From: a virus
Reading direction: 5' to 3' (one strand)
Virus record (IMG/VR): IMGVR_UViG_3300042446_000293
Coordinates: 1-32,321 of that record
DNA length: 32,321 nucleotides
Every line of letters starts with the position of its first letter. The stretch's first letter is position 1. The notes under the pieces were generated by a model. The model was given only the letters and a program-made list of their open reading frames with translations, searched no databases and was not told where the DNA came from. This document shows, in pieces, positions 1-7,443 of this stretch. The position numbers were made by a program, and so were the translations under genes.

Positions 1-46
1 CACTTAATACATCTTTATCGTCTATTATTAATTCTATCAGGTTCAT
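1..46 (-). CDS. Prohead protease, N-terminal fragment (duplicate of the gene at 30773-31366)
   Basis: The first 46 bases encode the first 15 residues of the prohead protease, starting at the ATG at 46-44, and are then cut by the window edge. The bases are identical to 31321-31366, so this is the same gene seen again because the contig ends overlap, not a second gene. The preceding leader (53-66, the 14-base motif TGTTTTTAAATAAA on the minus strand) is also identical to the copy at 31373-31386. Confidence 0.8.
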   Translation of the reverse strand, partial: MNLIELIIDDKDVLS

Positions 47-126
47 ACTATTTTTATTTAAAAACATTAATTTCTATATTTTGTTATTTTTTATCCTAAA
101 CTTGCATTTTTAATTATATTTCTATC
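1..126. repeat. Terminal overlap block X (copy 1)
   Basis: These 126 bases are identical to 31321-31446; the first difference is base 127 (t) against 31447 (c). The block contains the protease start and the last codons of the tape-measure gene. With the second pair of identical blocks (917-1043 and 32195-32321) it indicates that the contig closes on itself. Confidence 0.95.
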
Positions 127-2118
127 TAATGATTGTTGGCTTGTAACTTGGTTTGCAACTACAAACGCTTGAACAGGTTGTTGGCTTCCTAATGTTTGTG
201 CTAATTGATTAACGCCTGTGTTACCTACTACGTTAAATTGTGGTGCAGGAGGAGGAGAACCACCGCCTCCTATAGATGGTGCAGAACCACCACCTGCAGA
301 AGCAGAACCACCAGCAGAACCACCACTTGATAATAATTGTTTTGCTCTTTTTACGTTTGATAATACAGATAAACCAGTAGAAGCGTAAGATATAATTCTT
401 GCAACTGTACCAATTCCAGGCACGAAAGGAAGTGCTAATTGTGCAGCTACACCCTCTGCATTTGCTAAAGTAGAAGCTTTAGAAATTGCTACAGCACTAT
501 CAATACCAATTTGAGTTAAAGCTATTGCTTTTGCTACTCCTTGACCTGCTTTTGTTTTTGCTAAACCTGTTTCTTCTAAACCAGAAATTATATTATTAAA
601 GTTTGCTTTTGAAGTTGCTATTACATCATCTTTTGCTTTTTGAAATGCTATATCTTCAGCTGCTGCTGTTTCTCTTTTTTTCTTTGCTTCATCATCTCTT
701 GCTATAGATTTTGCGGATTGGTTCATCCAATAATCTAATTCTTTTTGGTCATCTTCTGCTTTGAATTTATCAGCAAGTTCTTTTTCTTTTGTACGTTGTG
801 CTTCTTTTAAAGACAAAACCTTTGCAGAATTTTTACCATAATATTTTTCAGCTTCTGCAATTAAATCAGCATATTGTTTTTGAACTTGAAATAATTCCTC
901 TGCTCTACGTTCTGCCTCTGTATCAATTTCACCTTGTCTAATACGTTCTAAAGCATTTACTTTATCTTGTTCTAACTTAATTTCATTAGCATTATTTTCT
1001 TTTTGTTTTTCAACTCTTGTTTGTGCAGCTTGTTGTTCTATTGAATTTACAGATAATTGTAAACCCGCTCTATCGTTTTTAAGTTTTGCAAGTGCTTTTT
1101 TCTGTTCTTCTACAACTTTATCGCCCTCTTCTTGTGTTTTTTTAGGGTCAAAAATAAAAGAAGATAATCCTTTAAATACTTTTTCTTCTAATCCAAAATC
1201 TTTACCTAAAGCACTACCAACAGCATCAACTGTTTTTAAAATCATTGTTAGCGGTAAACTTATAAATTTTAAAACACCTGCTAAAATATCTTGGTTTCTT
1301 TTAGCTGCTTCAGTTTGTGCTTTTGTTGTAGCAATAGATTGCTCTATTTGTATTTCAGATGCTTTTATTACTTGGTCTGTTTGTGCTATTTTAATTTTTA
1401 AAATATCTTTTTCAGATTTACCTTGTAATTTTAAAATATTATCTTGCCCACCTATTGTATCTAATTTTTTTTGCTGAATATCTAAATTACTTTGTGATTG
1501 TTTATTTAGTGTTTCTTGCTCATTACTTACACCATTAACTGCTTCTTTAATATCGTCCCAATAAACTGCAATAGCACCAATAGCAACTAATAAAATACCA
1601 ATACCTGTTGCAGCAATTCCTGTTTTAATTCCAGCTAATGCGTTTTTAGCAACAGCTCCCATTTGTTTGAAACTATCTATACTTTCGCCTAACCCTTGTA
1701 AACCTTGAGAAAGTGCCATAGCAGCTTGTAACCTAACCATTGTTTCTTGTAGGTTTTCACTTTGTACACCAGCTAATGCTAAACTACCCTCAACAGCACT
1801 AAAACCACTTGCTACACCACTTAAAGAACCAGATAACGCACTAAATTTAGCATCAGGGTTAAACGCATCTGTTAAAGCTTTTGCATCACCAATAGCGTCT
1901 TTTAATTGTCCTGCTCTTTTAGCCGCTTCAACTGCTTCTTTTGAAGTTGCACCAAACTTTTCAGAAAGTTCTCCAACATCTGCTTGAGCTTGTCTTAATT
2001 GGCTTCTTAATGATTGCGTGGCTTTATCAGTTTGCTCAATAGAATTAGTTATATTGTTTATTCCGGTTTTAGCACCTTGACTGTTTAAATCAATTTCTAT
2101 CGTTTTTGTAATTGCCAT
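91..2118 (-). CDS. Tail tape measure protein, allele A
   Basis: The protein (675 aa) sets tail length and lies inside the tail tube. Residues 1-80 are a polar helical, coiled-coil-like region; a hydrophobic membrane-like segment lies at about residues 163-186, followed directly by a YWDDI motif; residues 210-500 are long charged helices (many K, E, Q, A); about 510-590 is a second hydrophobic helical region; and the C-terminus is a Gly/Ser/Pro-rich linker followed by a conserved tail ending in NASLG. This architecture and the position after the tail chaperone and distal-tail genes support the call. It overlaps the preceding 47-aa ORF by 22 bp. The C-terminal third exists in a second version at the other end of the window (31411-32321), which is 14 codons shorter. 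Confidence 0.88.
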   Translation of the reverse strand: MAITKTIEIDLNSQGAKTGINNITNSIEQTDKATQSLRSQLRQAQADVGELSEKFGATSKEAVEAAKRAGQLKDAIGDAKALTDAFNPDAKFSALSGSLSGVASGFSAVEGSLALAGVQSENLQETMVRLQAAMALSQGLQGLGESIDSFKQMGAVAKNALAGIKTGIAATGIGILLVAIGAIAVYWDDIKEAVNGVSNEQETLNKQSQSNLDIQQKKLDTIGGQDNILKLQGKSEKDILKIKIAQTDQVIKASEIQIEQSIATTKAQTEAAKRNQDILAGVLKFISLPLTMILKTVDAVGSALGKDFGLEEKVFKGLSSFIFDPKKTQEEGDKVVEEQKKALAKLKNDRAGLQLSVNSIEQQAAQTRVEKQKENNANEIKLEQDKVNALERIRQGEIDTEAERRAEELFQVQKQYADLIAEAEKYYGKNSAKVLSLKEAQRTKEKELADKFKAEDDQKELDYWMNQSAKSIARDDEAKKKRETAAAEDIAFQKAKDDVIATSKANFNNIISGLEETGLAKTKAGQGVAKAIALTQIGIDSAVAISKASTLANAEGVAAQLALPFVPGIGTVARIISYASTGLSVLSNVKRAKQLLSSGGSAGGSASAGGGSAPSIGGGGSPPPAPQFNVVGNTGVNQLAQTLGSQQPVQAFVVANQVTSQQSLDRNIIKNASLG
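917..1043. repeat. Terminal overlap block Y (copy 1)
   Basis: These 127 bases inside the tape-measure gene are identical to the last 127 bases of the window (32195-32321). The base just before differs (916 c, 32194 t). Together with block X they flank the two allelic versions of the tape-measure 3' region. Confidence 0.95.
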
Positions 2119-2240
2119 TTTATTGATTTTTTAAGTTCTGTTAGTGTTTCAGGTATTTTATATTTTCCTTTTGCAATATCTATCGCTTCGCTTGTTCCAA
2201 ACTTTTGAAATTCAAGCATTTGTATTACTAATTTAAGCAT
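2097..2240 (-). CDS. Small conserved-type protein before the tape measure (47 aa)
   Basis: An ATG at 2240 opens a 47-codon frame (begins MLKLVIQMLEFQKFGTSEAI) that fills the gap between the large tail protein and the tape measure, overlapping the first by 8 bp and the second by 22 bp. Such tight overlaps are the rule in this genome. The sequence looks coding: a hydrophobic start, then a GTSEAIDIAKGKYKIP stretch and a charged end. I recognise no domain. Its position matches that of short tail-chaperone-like ORFs seen before tape-measure genes, but that role is inferred. Confidence 0.65.
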   Translation of the reverse strand: MLKLVIQMLEFQKFGTSEAIDIAKGKYKIPETLTELKKSIKWQLQKR

Positions 2241-4560
2241 TTTGATTTATTACTATTATATCGTTATTATTACTTTCTATACTATATATTTTTGCAACTC
2301 CTGTAGTGTTTGCTTTGGTAGTTACTTGTACATAAGTATCACCATTTGTAATACTTGTTATTGCACCTGTTGGGTCGTTTAAAGAAGTCCACGTTAAAGG
2401 TTCGTTACTTGTTGTATCAAATCTTAAAGTTTGAGCTGTGTTATTTATTTGTCTTAAAACTGAATTATTAAAAATTAAACTTCTAAAATCTTGTATCAAT
2501 TCAAACTTACTTTCGAAAGTATCTAAATCCGTTGTAAAAGAATTTATAATATATCTTTTATCACGTATTACAATTCTGTCGTTTAAACGCAACGCTAATA
2601 GCTCTGAATAAGGTAAACGCATACTTACTTTAACCATTCTTGATTTTAAAGAATATAAGTTATTCAAGTAGTCAAAATAATAATCTTTAAACAAAGTATT
2701 ACTAACAGTATTTAATGTATAACTACTAAATTCTACACCAAAATTTAATGTGTGCATTTGTGCTTGGTAATTTACATCTTGCCCCATAACATTATAGTTT
2801 GTTATGTGATTTGTAGTAGTACCATTATTAAAATAAAAACTACAAGCTGCGTTTTCGTATTGATATAAAATTATTGGTTTTGGTACGTAAGCTGTTAAAT
2901 CAGTTTTAATTGCATAACCTACCTGTAAATTAGTTCCTGTAAATTTATTAAATATGATATTTTCAAAAGGTAATTTAACATTGTAATCAGCACCATCTGT
3001 ATTAAATGGATAACTTAAATCACCGTACTCTTTTTGGTTAGCATCTGAATAACTTTTATTTAAAATACTTTCGCTTTTTTCGTAATTAAAATTTACTTTC
3101 TTATATGGTTTAATACGTTCAAAATCAAAATCAGTTACACAATATTCTGAATAGTCTTTTATGTTACCTTGATAATACCAATTTTCTAACTGCTCTAAAG
3201 TATAGTTTTCCTCATCATAACTAAACGCTGTTAGGTTAAACATTTTTAAAATACCACTAAAGAAATCCGTTACTTTCATATCAGGCATAAAACTTGGAAA
3301 ATCTAAATTTGAAGTTATAGAACCTGCTAATACAGTTGCAGAAGAAGTATTTGTTGTTTGAGTATTATTTAAATAATCATATTCTGTAGTACTTGCTGAA
3401 ATTGTACCTGTATAAGTACAAGACTGAGCAGTACTTAAATAAAATTGAAAAGTTCCATCAATATCTCCAATACCTACATAAACATTTGTACCTGTACCAC
3501 TTTGTAAATATAATTGAACACCATCTTTAAAAATAGTAACTTGCCAATTTGTAGAAGTTGAAAGCGTAATGTTTACTGCACCACCATTAAAAAATGAAGC
3601 ACTATCTCCTGGATTATTAAATTCGTTAATATCTAAAACGTAGTTATTATTATTAATGGTTAAATTACCATCATTATTAGTAATAGCTGTAAACTCAATT
3701 AATTTCTTTAAACCTAATGGAGTAAACGCTTCTTTGTTTTTTAACCATAAATACGCTTTTGTAAATCTTGATTGCGTTAAAAAGTTACCATTAAAACTTA
3801 TTCCATATTTACTTTCTATTGCATCAAATATACGTGCTACTTTTAAAGCAGGAGATATTTCGTTATAATGTATGTGGTGTGAATTTTGTGATATATCTTG
3901 AGCACCACCACCACCATATTGCCAAACTCTTTGCGAAGTAATTAAAGGAAATAATACATCACTATCCGAAGTAGTTGTAATTTTAGTTTGTACAGTTGCA
4001 CCAGTATAATTAATAGTATAATCGTTTAATTGTGCAATATCTTTTAATTTATCCTCACCGAATTTATCTGTTAAAGATTTTAACACACCATAAAAAGTAA
4101 GTTTATAATCTTCTACTCGATTGTTTTTTATTGTAGCACTTTCTAATTGCCATAAACCTGTTCTAAATACTTGTGTATCAATTTCAATATATCCTCTGTA
4201 TCTTATTCGTTGGTCGTAACCATTATCTAAAGCGTTCTCGTACCAATGTCTAAAAATTTCGTTATTGTTATCACTTGCAGGAATTGTGAAACTCTGACTA
4301 TAATCGGTAAATACTTTTGATATATCATTAACATTTTGTATAGAAGAAGTAATACTAATTTTCTCATCGTTAAATAATTCAATACGTTTAGCAGTATTAC
4401 TTATTTGAAAATCACCACCTAAAGAATCTATCTTATCAATAAGACATTGTTGAGCTTCAAAATTACCGCTATTAGCAATAACTCTTTTTTTAAAGTCATT
4501 AACTGTTAATTCAGTAAAATCTGTATCACTTTCAGTGTATATGTATAAAGCAACTTCCAT
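2233..4560 (-). CDS. Large tail protein, probable tail-tip/distal tail component
   Basis: This 775-aa protein is the second largest structural product of the tail module. Residues 20-50 carry a short motif (GNFEAQQCLIDKI) that also occurs at the end of the 78-aa protein encoded at 23880-24116. From about residue 60 the sequence (RIELFNDEKISITSSIQNV, then a YSQSFTIPAS stretch) resembles the N-termini of tail proteins of Bacteroidetes phages. The body is Asn/Thr/Ser/Tyr-rich and beta-strand-like with no transmembrane segment. The C-terminus (about 700-775) looks like a small beta-sandwich add-on. Placement directly upstream of the tape measure, where Dit/Tal-type proteins sit, suggests a tail-tip role; no catalytic motif is visible. 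It is adjacent to the 339-aa tail gene (shared base 4560). Confidence 0.72.
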   Translation of the reverse strand: MEVALYIYTESDTDFTELTVNDFKKRVIANSGNFEAQQCLIDKIDSLGGDFQISNTAKRIELFNDEKISITSSIQNVNDISKVFTDYSQSFTIPASDNNNEIFRHWYENALDNGYDQRIRYRGYIEIDTQVFRTGLWQLESATIKNNRVEDYKLTFYGVLKSLTDKFGEDKLKDIAQLNDYTINYTGATVQTKITTTSDSDVLFPLITSQRVWQYGGGGAQDISQNSHHIHYNEISPALKVARIFDAIESKYGISFNGNFLTQSRFTKAYLWLKNKEAFTPLGLKKLIEFTAITNNDGNLTINNNNYVLDINEFNNPGDSASFFNGGAVNITLSTSTNWQVTIFKDGVQLYLQSGTGTNVYVGIGDIDGTFQFYLSTAQSCTYTGTISASTTEYDYLNNTQTTNTSSATVLAGSITSNLDFPSFMPDMKVTDFFSGILKMFNLTAFSYDEENYTLEQLENWYYQGNIKDYSEYCVTDFDFERIKPYKKVNFNYEKSESILNKSYSDANQKEYGDLSYPFNTDGADYNVKLPFENIIFNKFTGTNLQVGYAIKTDLTAYVPKPIILYQYENAACSFYFNNGTTTNHITNYNVMGQDVNYQAQMHTLNFGVEFSSYTLNTVSNTLFKDYYFDYLNNLYSLKSRMVKVSMRLPYSELLALRLNDRIVIRDKRYIINSFTTDLDTFESKFELIQDFRSLIFNNSVLRQINNTAQTLRFDTTSNEPLTWTSLNDPTGAITSITNGDTYVQVTTKANTTGVAKIYSIESNNNDIIVINQNA

Positions 4561-5579
4561 TAAATTACATCGTTTATTAAACCGTAGTTATACTCGAACT
4601 CAATTTCGTAATTAATATTTTTATCTTTTAAATGTGTTTTGTAATCAGAAGAAGTACTTTTAACTATTACAGGTTTATTATCTAATAATACAACTTCGCT
4701 CATTAACAAATCTTGAATTAAGTCAAAATAATTCTCATCCACCCAACCAGTGTTACATTTTATTTTTTGTTTACCTTGTTGGTTAAATACTTTTTTCTGT
4801 CCTTGTAATACATTATAATTTACGCTACTTGGTAATAGATTAAAATCTTTAGAATTTGTTTCTATTGATTGAATATTAGCTTTAAAAAATGTAAGATATT
4901 GCCAACCACCAAAACGATTAATAAACTCGCAAGTTATTGGGGTATATTTATTTTCGCATAATGTTTCAGCTGTAACTGAAAAAATAGCATTAGATTCTCC
5001 TGTTGGAGCATAAGATAAAAAAGAAGTACCATTAATATAATCTAATTTATAAACACCATCAGATGGTATTGTTAAATTTCTATTATCCCATCTATAAACA
5101 TATCCAACAGCAGGTGCTTTTAACCAAACATTAAAGTAACCTGTAGCACCTTGTTTTTCGTAAATTTTAATAGCTGTATTTGTTAGAGGTAAAATATCTT
5201 CGTCGTCATCATTATTATAGCCATCTATATATTCTGTGTAACCATTTAAACAAACAAAAGTTTCAGTAGATAATAAAGTATAAGTATTTAAAGTTAATTC
5301 GGTATAACGCTTTACAATACAATATGCCCAACAATTAACATCTTCTTCTAATGGTGTATTAATAGAAGATACAGGTTTAATAAACTCCTTTGCGTAATTA
5401 GCTATGTTATAAGTGTTTTCACTTTGAGCAGGACTTGGAACTTTTTTACTTAATGTATAAGTAGGCAAAGCAGGTACAGTTGTTCCTTTATTATATAAAT
5501 ATAATTCTACCTTGCTACCTAATTGCCCTGTTTCATTTACTTGTATAAAATACGGACTTCTAATAAATATTTTTTTCAT
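4560..5579 (-). CDS. Tail/baseplate-associated structural protein (339 aa)
   Basis: A soluble, beta-rich protein without signal peptide or membrane segments. The start MKKIFIRSPYFIQVNETG leads straight into strand-like sequence, with later aromatic-rich stretches (residues 150-180 and 225-235). It abuts both neighbours: the gp10-like gene ends at 5579 and the 775-aa tail protein starts at 4560, so each pair shares one base, as expected for translationally coupled morphogenesis genes. I recognise it only as a protein that commonly precedes the large tail protein in Flavobacteriia phages. Function beyond tail structure is not visible. Confidence 0.68.
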   Translation of the reverse strand: MKKIFIRSPYFIQVNETGQLGSKVELYLYNKGTTVPALPTYTLSKKVPSPAQSENTYNIANYAKEFIKPVSSINTPLEEDVNCWAYCIVKRYTELTLNTYTLLSTETFVCLNGYTEYIDGYNNDDDEDILPLTNTAIKIYEKQGATGYFNVWLKAPAVGYVYRWDNRNLTIPSDGVYKLDYINGTSFLSYAPTGESNAIFSVTAETLCENKYTPITCEFINRFGGWQYLTFFKANIQSIETNSKDFNLLPSSVNYNVLQGQKKVFNQQGKQKIKCNTGWVDENYFDLIQDLLMSEVVLLDNKPVIVKSTSSDYKTHLKDKNINYEIEFEYNYGLINDVI

Positions 5580-6091
5580 TATTTTTTGTTTAATGTATAT
5601 TGTAAAAATTGTTCAACATCTAATCCGTATGCTTCTGCTAATTCATCTGGCATACGTTCAAAAGCTTTTTCAAATGGTTTGGTAAAAAATAAACTTGGCT
5701 TAATACCATTCTTTAAAATACCACCAGAAATTAAATAAGCAGTGCTTTTAAAACTCATAAACTTGCCACTTTCTTTATTACGAAATTGAAAACGTTTTTT
5801 TGTTACCCAATCCTCAATAGGTTTTATTGGTGGTCGTTTGCTTTTATAACTAAATGGAGTATTGTATTTCTTTTTAGTACCGCTAACTCCTTTGTCTTGA
5901 AACTCACCGTAATTTTCCATTAAGAAACTTAAACGAAAACTATTAGCACTAACCTCAATTTGTTTATCTAAACTATTGTATAATTTTTTATCTACGTTTT
6001 TGCCTTGCTTTGTTAAATTACTTCTACTCTGCTGAATTACATATTTAGCAAAGTCGTTTAAATATTTATATGTTTGCTCTGTGTTTAACAT
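5579..6091 (-). CDS. HK97 gp10-like head-tail/tail completion protein
   Basis: The 170-aa protein matches the general pattern of HK97-gp10-like neck and tail completion proteins: an amphipathic N-terminal helix (residues 5-45), a central beta region with ENYGEFQDKGVSG at about residues 60-72, a basic stretch (KKKYNTPFSYKSKRPP), and a C-terminal amphipathic helix around FFTKPFEKAFERMP. It lies between the 140-aa tail completion gene and the 339-aa tail gene, the usual place for this family. The assignment rests on this pattern and on context. Confidence 0.62.
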   Translation of the reverse strand: MLNTEQTYKYLNDFAKYVIQQSRSNLTKQGKNVDKKLYNSLDKQIEVSANSFRLSFLMENYGEFQDKGVSGTKKKYNTPFSYKSKRPPIKPIEDWVTKKRFQFRNKESGKFMSFKSTAYLISGGILKNGIKPSLFFTKPFEKAFERMPDELAEAYGLDVEQFLQYTLNKK

Positions 6092-6514
6092 TTAGCAAAC
6101 AGTCATATCATTTCTAACTAACACATCAAACGTTAAAGCCCAACCTGCCAAATCGTTTTCAAATCTTTCTGTAAATGGTTCAAAACTTGGACTACCTGTT
6201 AACTCCCAAAAGTCATCACGCAAATCACCTCTATTTAATCTATCCATTACTCTAACTCCTAACTGCATTTGAGTATTCCAAACATCTACTTTATTGCTTT
6301 CATCTTTTTGATTAAGCAAATCCATTAAAAGTATTGTAATATTAAACTGAATTACATTACCTTGATGCGTTGCGTTGTTAATCATTATATGCGACAAAGG
6401 GAATAATGTACGCTTTGCTAAATCTACTCCGAATATATCACCCTCTGTAACTGTATTTACAAATGGCTCATCTAATAACGCTTCTTTAATTTTATTTATA
6501 ATACTATATACCAT
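6092..6514 (-). CDS. Tail terminator/completion-like protein (140 aa)
   Basis: A small soluble protein of mixed alpha/beta character: an N-terminal helix (MVYSIINKIKEALLDEPFV), a central pair of strands (about residues 42-65), and a C-terminal strand ending LTFDVLVRNDMTVC. This layout (about 130-150 aa, helix then beta sheet) is that of tail terminator proteins, and it sits between the chaperone and the gp10-like gene as expected. It overlaps the chaperone extension by 11 bp. Conservation in Bacteroidetes phages is remembered, the terminator role is inferred. Confidence 0.58.
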   Translation of the reverse strand: MVYSIINKIKEALLDEPFVNTVTEGDIFGVDLAKRTLFPLSHIMINNATHQGNVIQFNITILLMDLLNQKDESNKVDVWNTQMQLGVRVMDRLNRGDLRDDFWELTGSPSFEPFTERFENDLAGWALTFDVLVRNDMTVC

Positions 6515-6773
6515 TTCTTTTTAAATTTTTAATTTCTATTTCTGTTTTTTCTTTTTCAAACATTAACCACGTCATTAATTGAGTGATGGGAAGTTTGGTA
6601 ATTGAAGCAAATCGTAAAAGGTCACCTTGAGCTGCTCCGTAGATTGATTGGTACCAACCCCATTTTTTTCCAAAAGCTTCTTCACTTCCTCCGATTGTTC
6701 CGCTTCGCTGTGTATATAATCCATCAAACCGTTCAAGCAGTCGTTGGTTAAAGTCGAAAAAAAAACCAAGCAA
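6504..6773 (-). CDS. Tail assembly chaperone extension, expressed by -1 frameshift (gpGT-like)
   Basis: This frame overlaps the 223-aa chaperone gene by about 200 bp in the -1 frame and has no convincing start of its own (only TTG at 6773). Its last 52 codons (6662-6507) encode WGWYQSIYGAAQGDLLRF followed by FEKEKTEIEIKNLKR, the form of the T domain that follows G in many Bacteroidetes phages. Slippage on A AAA AAT (6668-6662) would join residue 195 of the upstream protein to this segment, giving a 247-aa product. Upstream of the slip site this frame uses CGA and CGG arginine codons that are unusual for the genome, so the portion before 6668 is probably not translated. Role by analogy to lambda G/GT: chaperoning the tape measure before tube assembly. 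Confidence 0.75.
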   Translation of the reverse strand: MLGFFFDFNQRLLERFDGLYTQRSGTIGGSEEAFGKKWGWYQSIYGAAQGDLLRFASITKLPITQLMTWLMFEKEKTEIEIKNLKRNGI

Positions 6774-7246
6774 CCTAAAACTACATCTAAAGGCATATAT
6801 TGTAAAAACTCACTATACTTCTCTGAACTTTCGTAATCTTCTATTGTATATAAATCCTTAACTTTTGTTTTTATTGGTCTAAAAAGCACTGCCATTGCTT
6901 TGTGAAACGTTTGCGTATCACTTAAATAGTTTTCCAAATCAATATACTCGCCACTTGTCATATCTTCTAACTTTGGTATAAAACCAAACTCGTAATTTCC
7001 TAACTTAAATGTTGTAATTAGTTTAGGTTTTACATTAAGTAAATTGTTTAAGTGTGCTAATAATTCTTCTGTATCAGCTAAACGAATACGTGCTACATCT
7101 TTTAAATCTATATTGCAAAATATCTCAATCGTTTTTTGATTAACAAATTCACTTGCCTCGTTATCCTTAATTAATTTATCAAACTTTTGATATTGTTTAA
7201 GGTGTATTTCGTTTAGTGTTTCTGGAATTTTAATATCTATTTTCAT
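6575..7246 (-). CDS. Tail assembly chaperone, short form (gpG-like)
   Basis: The 223-aa protein starts MKIDIKIPETLNEIHLKQYQ and carries the stretch DMTSGEYIDLENYL at about residues 95-108 and KAMAVLFRPIK shortly after, a pattern I recognise from Bacteroidetes phage tail chaperones encoded between terminase and tape measure. It is acidic and helical at the C-terminus. The frame ends at 6575, but a slippery A AAA AAT at 6668-6662 allows a -1 extension. The start is supported by the upstream TGTTTTTAAATAAA leader (7265-7252), 5 bases before the ATG, shared with three other late genes. Confidence 0.75.
   Translation of the reverse strand: MKIDIKIPETLNEIHLKQYQKFDKLIKDNEASEFVNQKTIEIFCNIDLKDVARIRLADTEELLAHLNNLLNVKPKLITTFKLGNYEFGFIPKLEDMTSGEYIDLENYLSDTQTFHKAMAVLFRPIKTKVKDLYTIEDYESSEKYSEFLQYMPLDVVLGCLVFFSTLTNDCLNGLMDYIHSEAEQSEEVKKLLEKNGVGTNQSTEQLKVTFYDLLQLPNFPSLN
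6662..6668 (-). promoter_or_regulatory. Slippery heptamer A AAA AAT for -1 frameshifting
   Basis: On the minus strand the zero-frame codons read GAA AAA AAT GGG; the heptamer A AAA AAT fits X XXY YYZ and a one-base backward slip places TGG GGT TGG (W G W) in frame. Both reading frames and the conserved downstream domain agree with a programmed -1 shift here. Confidence 0.72.
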
Positions 7247-7251
7247 ATGCG

Positions 7252-7265
7252 TTTATTTAAAAACA
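7252..7265 (-). promoter_or_regulatory. Late-gene leader motif TGTTTTTAAATAAA (chaperone)
   Basis: The 14-base motif lies 5 bases before the ATG of the chaperone gene. Identical copies precede the protease (31373-31386), scaffold (29019-29032) and the 109-aa gene (26809-26822). With the protease copy the identity extends to 18 bases. The role (translation initiation or leaderless promoter part) is inferred. Confidence 0.6.
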
Positions 7266-7298
7266 TTAAAGTTAATTTTTTGTATAAAGTAAAAACAA

Positions 7299-7418
7299 TT
7301 ATATTTGATTAGTTGCTAATTTGTAAGCGTGTACTAATTTTTTTATTTCTCCTACGTTGCGTGGTAAATTAATAGTAACCTGCTTACCTGTCTTTTTTAA
7401 TATGTGTACTTCTACCAT
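7299..7418 (-). CDS. Small protein between terminase and tail chaperone (39 aa)
   Basis: An ATG at 7418 opens a 39-codon frame (MVEVHILKKTGKQVTINLPR...) in the 200-bp gap between terminase and chaperone. It reads like a short beta-hairpin followed by a basic helix, uses typical codons for this genome and ends with TAA. No family recognised; the function is unknown. Confidence 0.5.
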   Translation of the reverse strand: MVEVHILKKTGKQVTINLPRNVGEIKKLVHAYKLATNQI

Positions 7419-7443
7419 ATAAATCATTTCACCATACGTTGGG

